Source: CAYRCJ01 sp964422785 (lineage in GTDB: Bacteria; Patescibacteriota; Minisyncoccia; UBA11713; 2-01-FULL-45-33). From it: a stretch of 28,790 nucleotides of DNA. The notes beneath the pieces are model-generated. The model saw only the letters and a list, made by a program, of their open reading frames with translations. It did not search any database and was not told where the DNA came from. The number at the start of each line of letters is the position of its first letter. Positions within the stretch are counted from its first letter, which is position 1. Both the position numbers and the translations under genes were made by a program. The stretch spans positions 1 through 28,790 of the forward strand of contig CAYRCJ010000007.1 of the NCBI GenBank assembly GCA_964422785.1, given 5' to 3'. Below, piece after piece: positions 28,347-28,790 of the stretch.

Positions 28347-28610
28347 ATGAGCATGAAAATGAATTTCAAAGAAAAAGTTTTAAAAGTTGTTGAACAAATT
28401 CCAAAAGGGAAAGTCTTAACTTATAAAGAAGTGGCGCGCAGAGCCGGAAGCCCCAAGGCCTGCCGCGCGGTCGGGAATATTTTAAATAAAAATTATAATT
28501 CAGAGATTCCGTGCCATAGAGTAATCCGCTCCGATGGAAAAATCGGCGGATACAACAGGGGAGGGGCGAATAAGCTTAAAATTCTAAAGAAAGAAAAATA
28601 CTTAATATAG
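28347..28610 (+). CDS. Minimal O6-methylguanine-DNA methyltransferase/alkyltransferase-like protein
   Basis: 87 residues. FKEKVLKVVEQIPKGKVLTYKEVA (as IPKGKVLTYKEVARRAG) is the DNA-binding winged helix, CRAVGNILNKN carries the Arg finger region, and IPCHRVI holds the alkyl-acceptor Cys (C56). GGYNRGGANKLKILKKE ends the domain. Full Ogt/MGMT proteins also have an N-terminal ribonuclease-like domain, which is missing. Alkyltransferase-like proteins of this size usually lack the Cys; here it is present, so direct repair of alkylated guanine is possible. No Shine-Dalgarno sequence; a palindrome sits just before the start. Confidence 0.9.
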   Translation: MSMKMNFKEKVLKVVEQIPKGKVLTYKEVARRAGSPKACRAVGNILNKNYNSEIPCHRVIRSDGKIGGYNRGGANKLKILKKEKYLI

Positions 28611-28615
28611 AAAAA

Positions 28616-28640
28616 TAAACCCCGCCATCGGCGGGGTTTA
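28616..28640. terminator. Bidirectional terminator between convergent genes
   Basis: TAAACCCCGCC, loop ATC, GGCGGGGTTTA, with A-runs on the left and AAAAATTATTT on the right. Confidence 0.8.
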
Positions 28641-28644
28641 AAAA

Positions 28645-28790
28645 TTATTTCTCAAACTGTTTTCCGACAATGTTGCCGGGGTGTTCTTTGTTGAACAAAA
28701 TTTCGCTGTTTTCAATCACATATCCGTCTCTGATGCCGGCGGAGATCATAGCGTCCCAACAGTCTTTGCAAAACCACCAATGACCCCATA
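28645..28790 (-). CDS. C-terminal part of an unidentified minus-strand protein
   Basis: On the minus strand an open frame enters from the right edge and stops at TAA (28647-28645), about 48 residues. Visible segments: HWWFCKDCWDAMISAGIRDG, with a CxxC pair, then YVIENSEILFNKEHPGN and IVGKQFEK. The frame ends properly before the terminator, which supports a real gene. Family not recognised; the CxxC could be part of a zinc site. Confidence 0.5.
   Translation of the reverse strand, partial: WGHWWFCKDCWDAMISAGIRDGYVIENSEILFNKEHPGNIVGKQFEK

Noticed and set aside
1..28790. Alternative genetic code (TGA read as Gly, as in some CPR lineages)
   Set aside because: TGA ends several well-defined proteins at the expected family length (ATPase at 5074, permease at 6294, NrtR at 16453), and no conserved protein contains an internal TGA.
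1..28790. tRNA, rRNA, insertion sequences and prophage
   Set aside because: I scanned intergenic stretches for cloverleaf-like GC-rich segments ending in CCA, transposase motifs and long terminal repeats and found none; all gaps are short and filled by promoters, terminators or hairpins.

Overview
The window looks like chromosomal DNA of a small-genome bacterium, most likely a member of the Candidate Phyla Radiation (Patescibacteria, Parcubacteria-like). This is inferred from dense gene packing, AT-leaning codon use with several GC-rich palindromes, many genes whose promoter sits almost on the start codon, an ECF-sigma/MacAB cluster and many short orphan proteins. TGA, TAG and TAA all act as stops, so the genetic code is standard. 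I see no rRNA, tRNA, CRISPR array, transposase or phage structural gene. No gap without a gene exceeds 300 bases.

Left part (1-6800): a 5'-truncated NqrB/RnfD-FNR fusion oxidoreductase, then a probable operon of an ECF sigma factor, a small membrane protein, a membrane-anchored DUF5666-like protein, a long HlyD/MacA-type adaptor, the MacB-type ATPase and the MacB/FtsX permease. A second DUF5666-like protein follows after a large intergenic hairpin.

Middle (6840-15700): mostly single-gene units, many closed by a strong terminator. They are a B12-binding radical SAM enzyme, a non-canonical purine NTP pyrophosphatase, a small Cys-rich membrane protein, an anchored cyclophilin, two orphan proteins, a P-loop kinase-CYTH fusion, a hotdog thioesterase, a zinc ribbon protein, a PIN-PhoH ATPase, a RecB/Cas4-like nuclease with four cysteines, a pterin carbinolamine dehydratase and a small membrane protein.

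The most striking part is 15700-25650, an apparent NAD+ recycling island. It holds an NrtR-type Nudix/winged-helix regulator, nicotinamidase (pncA), nicotinate phosphoribosyltransferase (pncB), PRPP synthetase (prs), an ATP-dependent DNA ligase-like protein, an ADP-ribose-pyrophosphatase-like Nudix protein, a nucleoside 2-deoxyribosyltransferase-like protein, NAD kinase, an ADP-ribosylglycohydrolase and quinolinate synthase (nadA). A palindrome AGTGTA-N5-TACACT lies just downstream of the -10 of both nrtR and nadA at identical spacing, and a degenerate copy overlaps the pncA -10. This suggests one NrtR regulon covering salvage and de novo entry. Together the genes could recycle both halves of consumed NAD+: nicotinamide via PncA and PncB, and ADP-ribose via the glycohydrolase and Nudix enzyme to ribose-5-phosphate and then PRPP. 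NadB, NadC, NadD and NadE are not in the window.

Right part (25650-28790): two orphan membrane proteins (one secreted and PKD-like), a DipZ-type thioredoxin-fold protein, a DUF167/YggU protein, a perfect 24-bp palindrome, a minimal MGMT-like protein and the 3' end of a minus-strand gene running off the edge. Terminators and promoters are often fused in this genome; in one case the loop of a terminator hairpin is the -35 box of the next gene.
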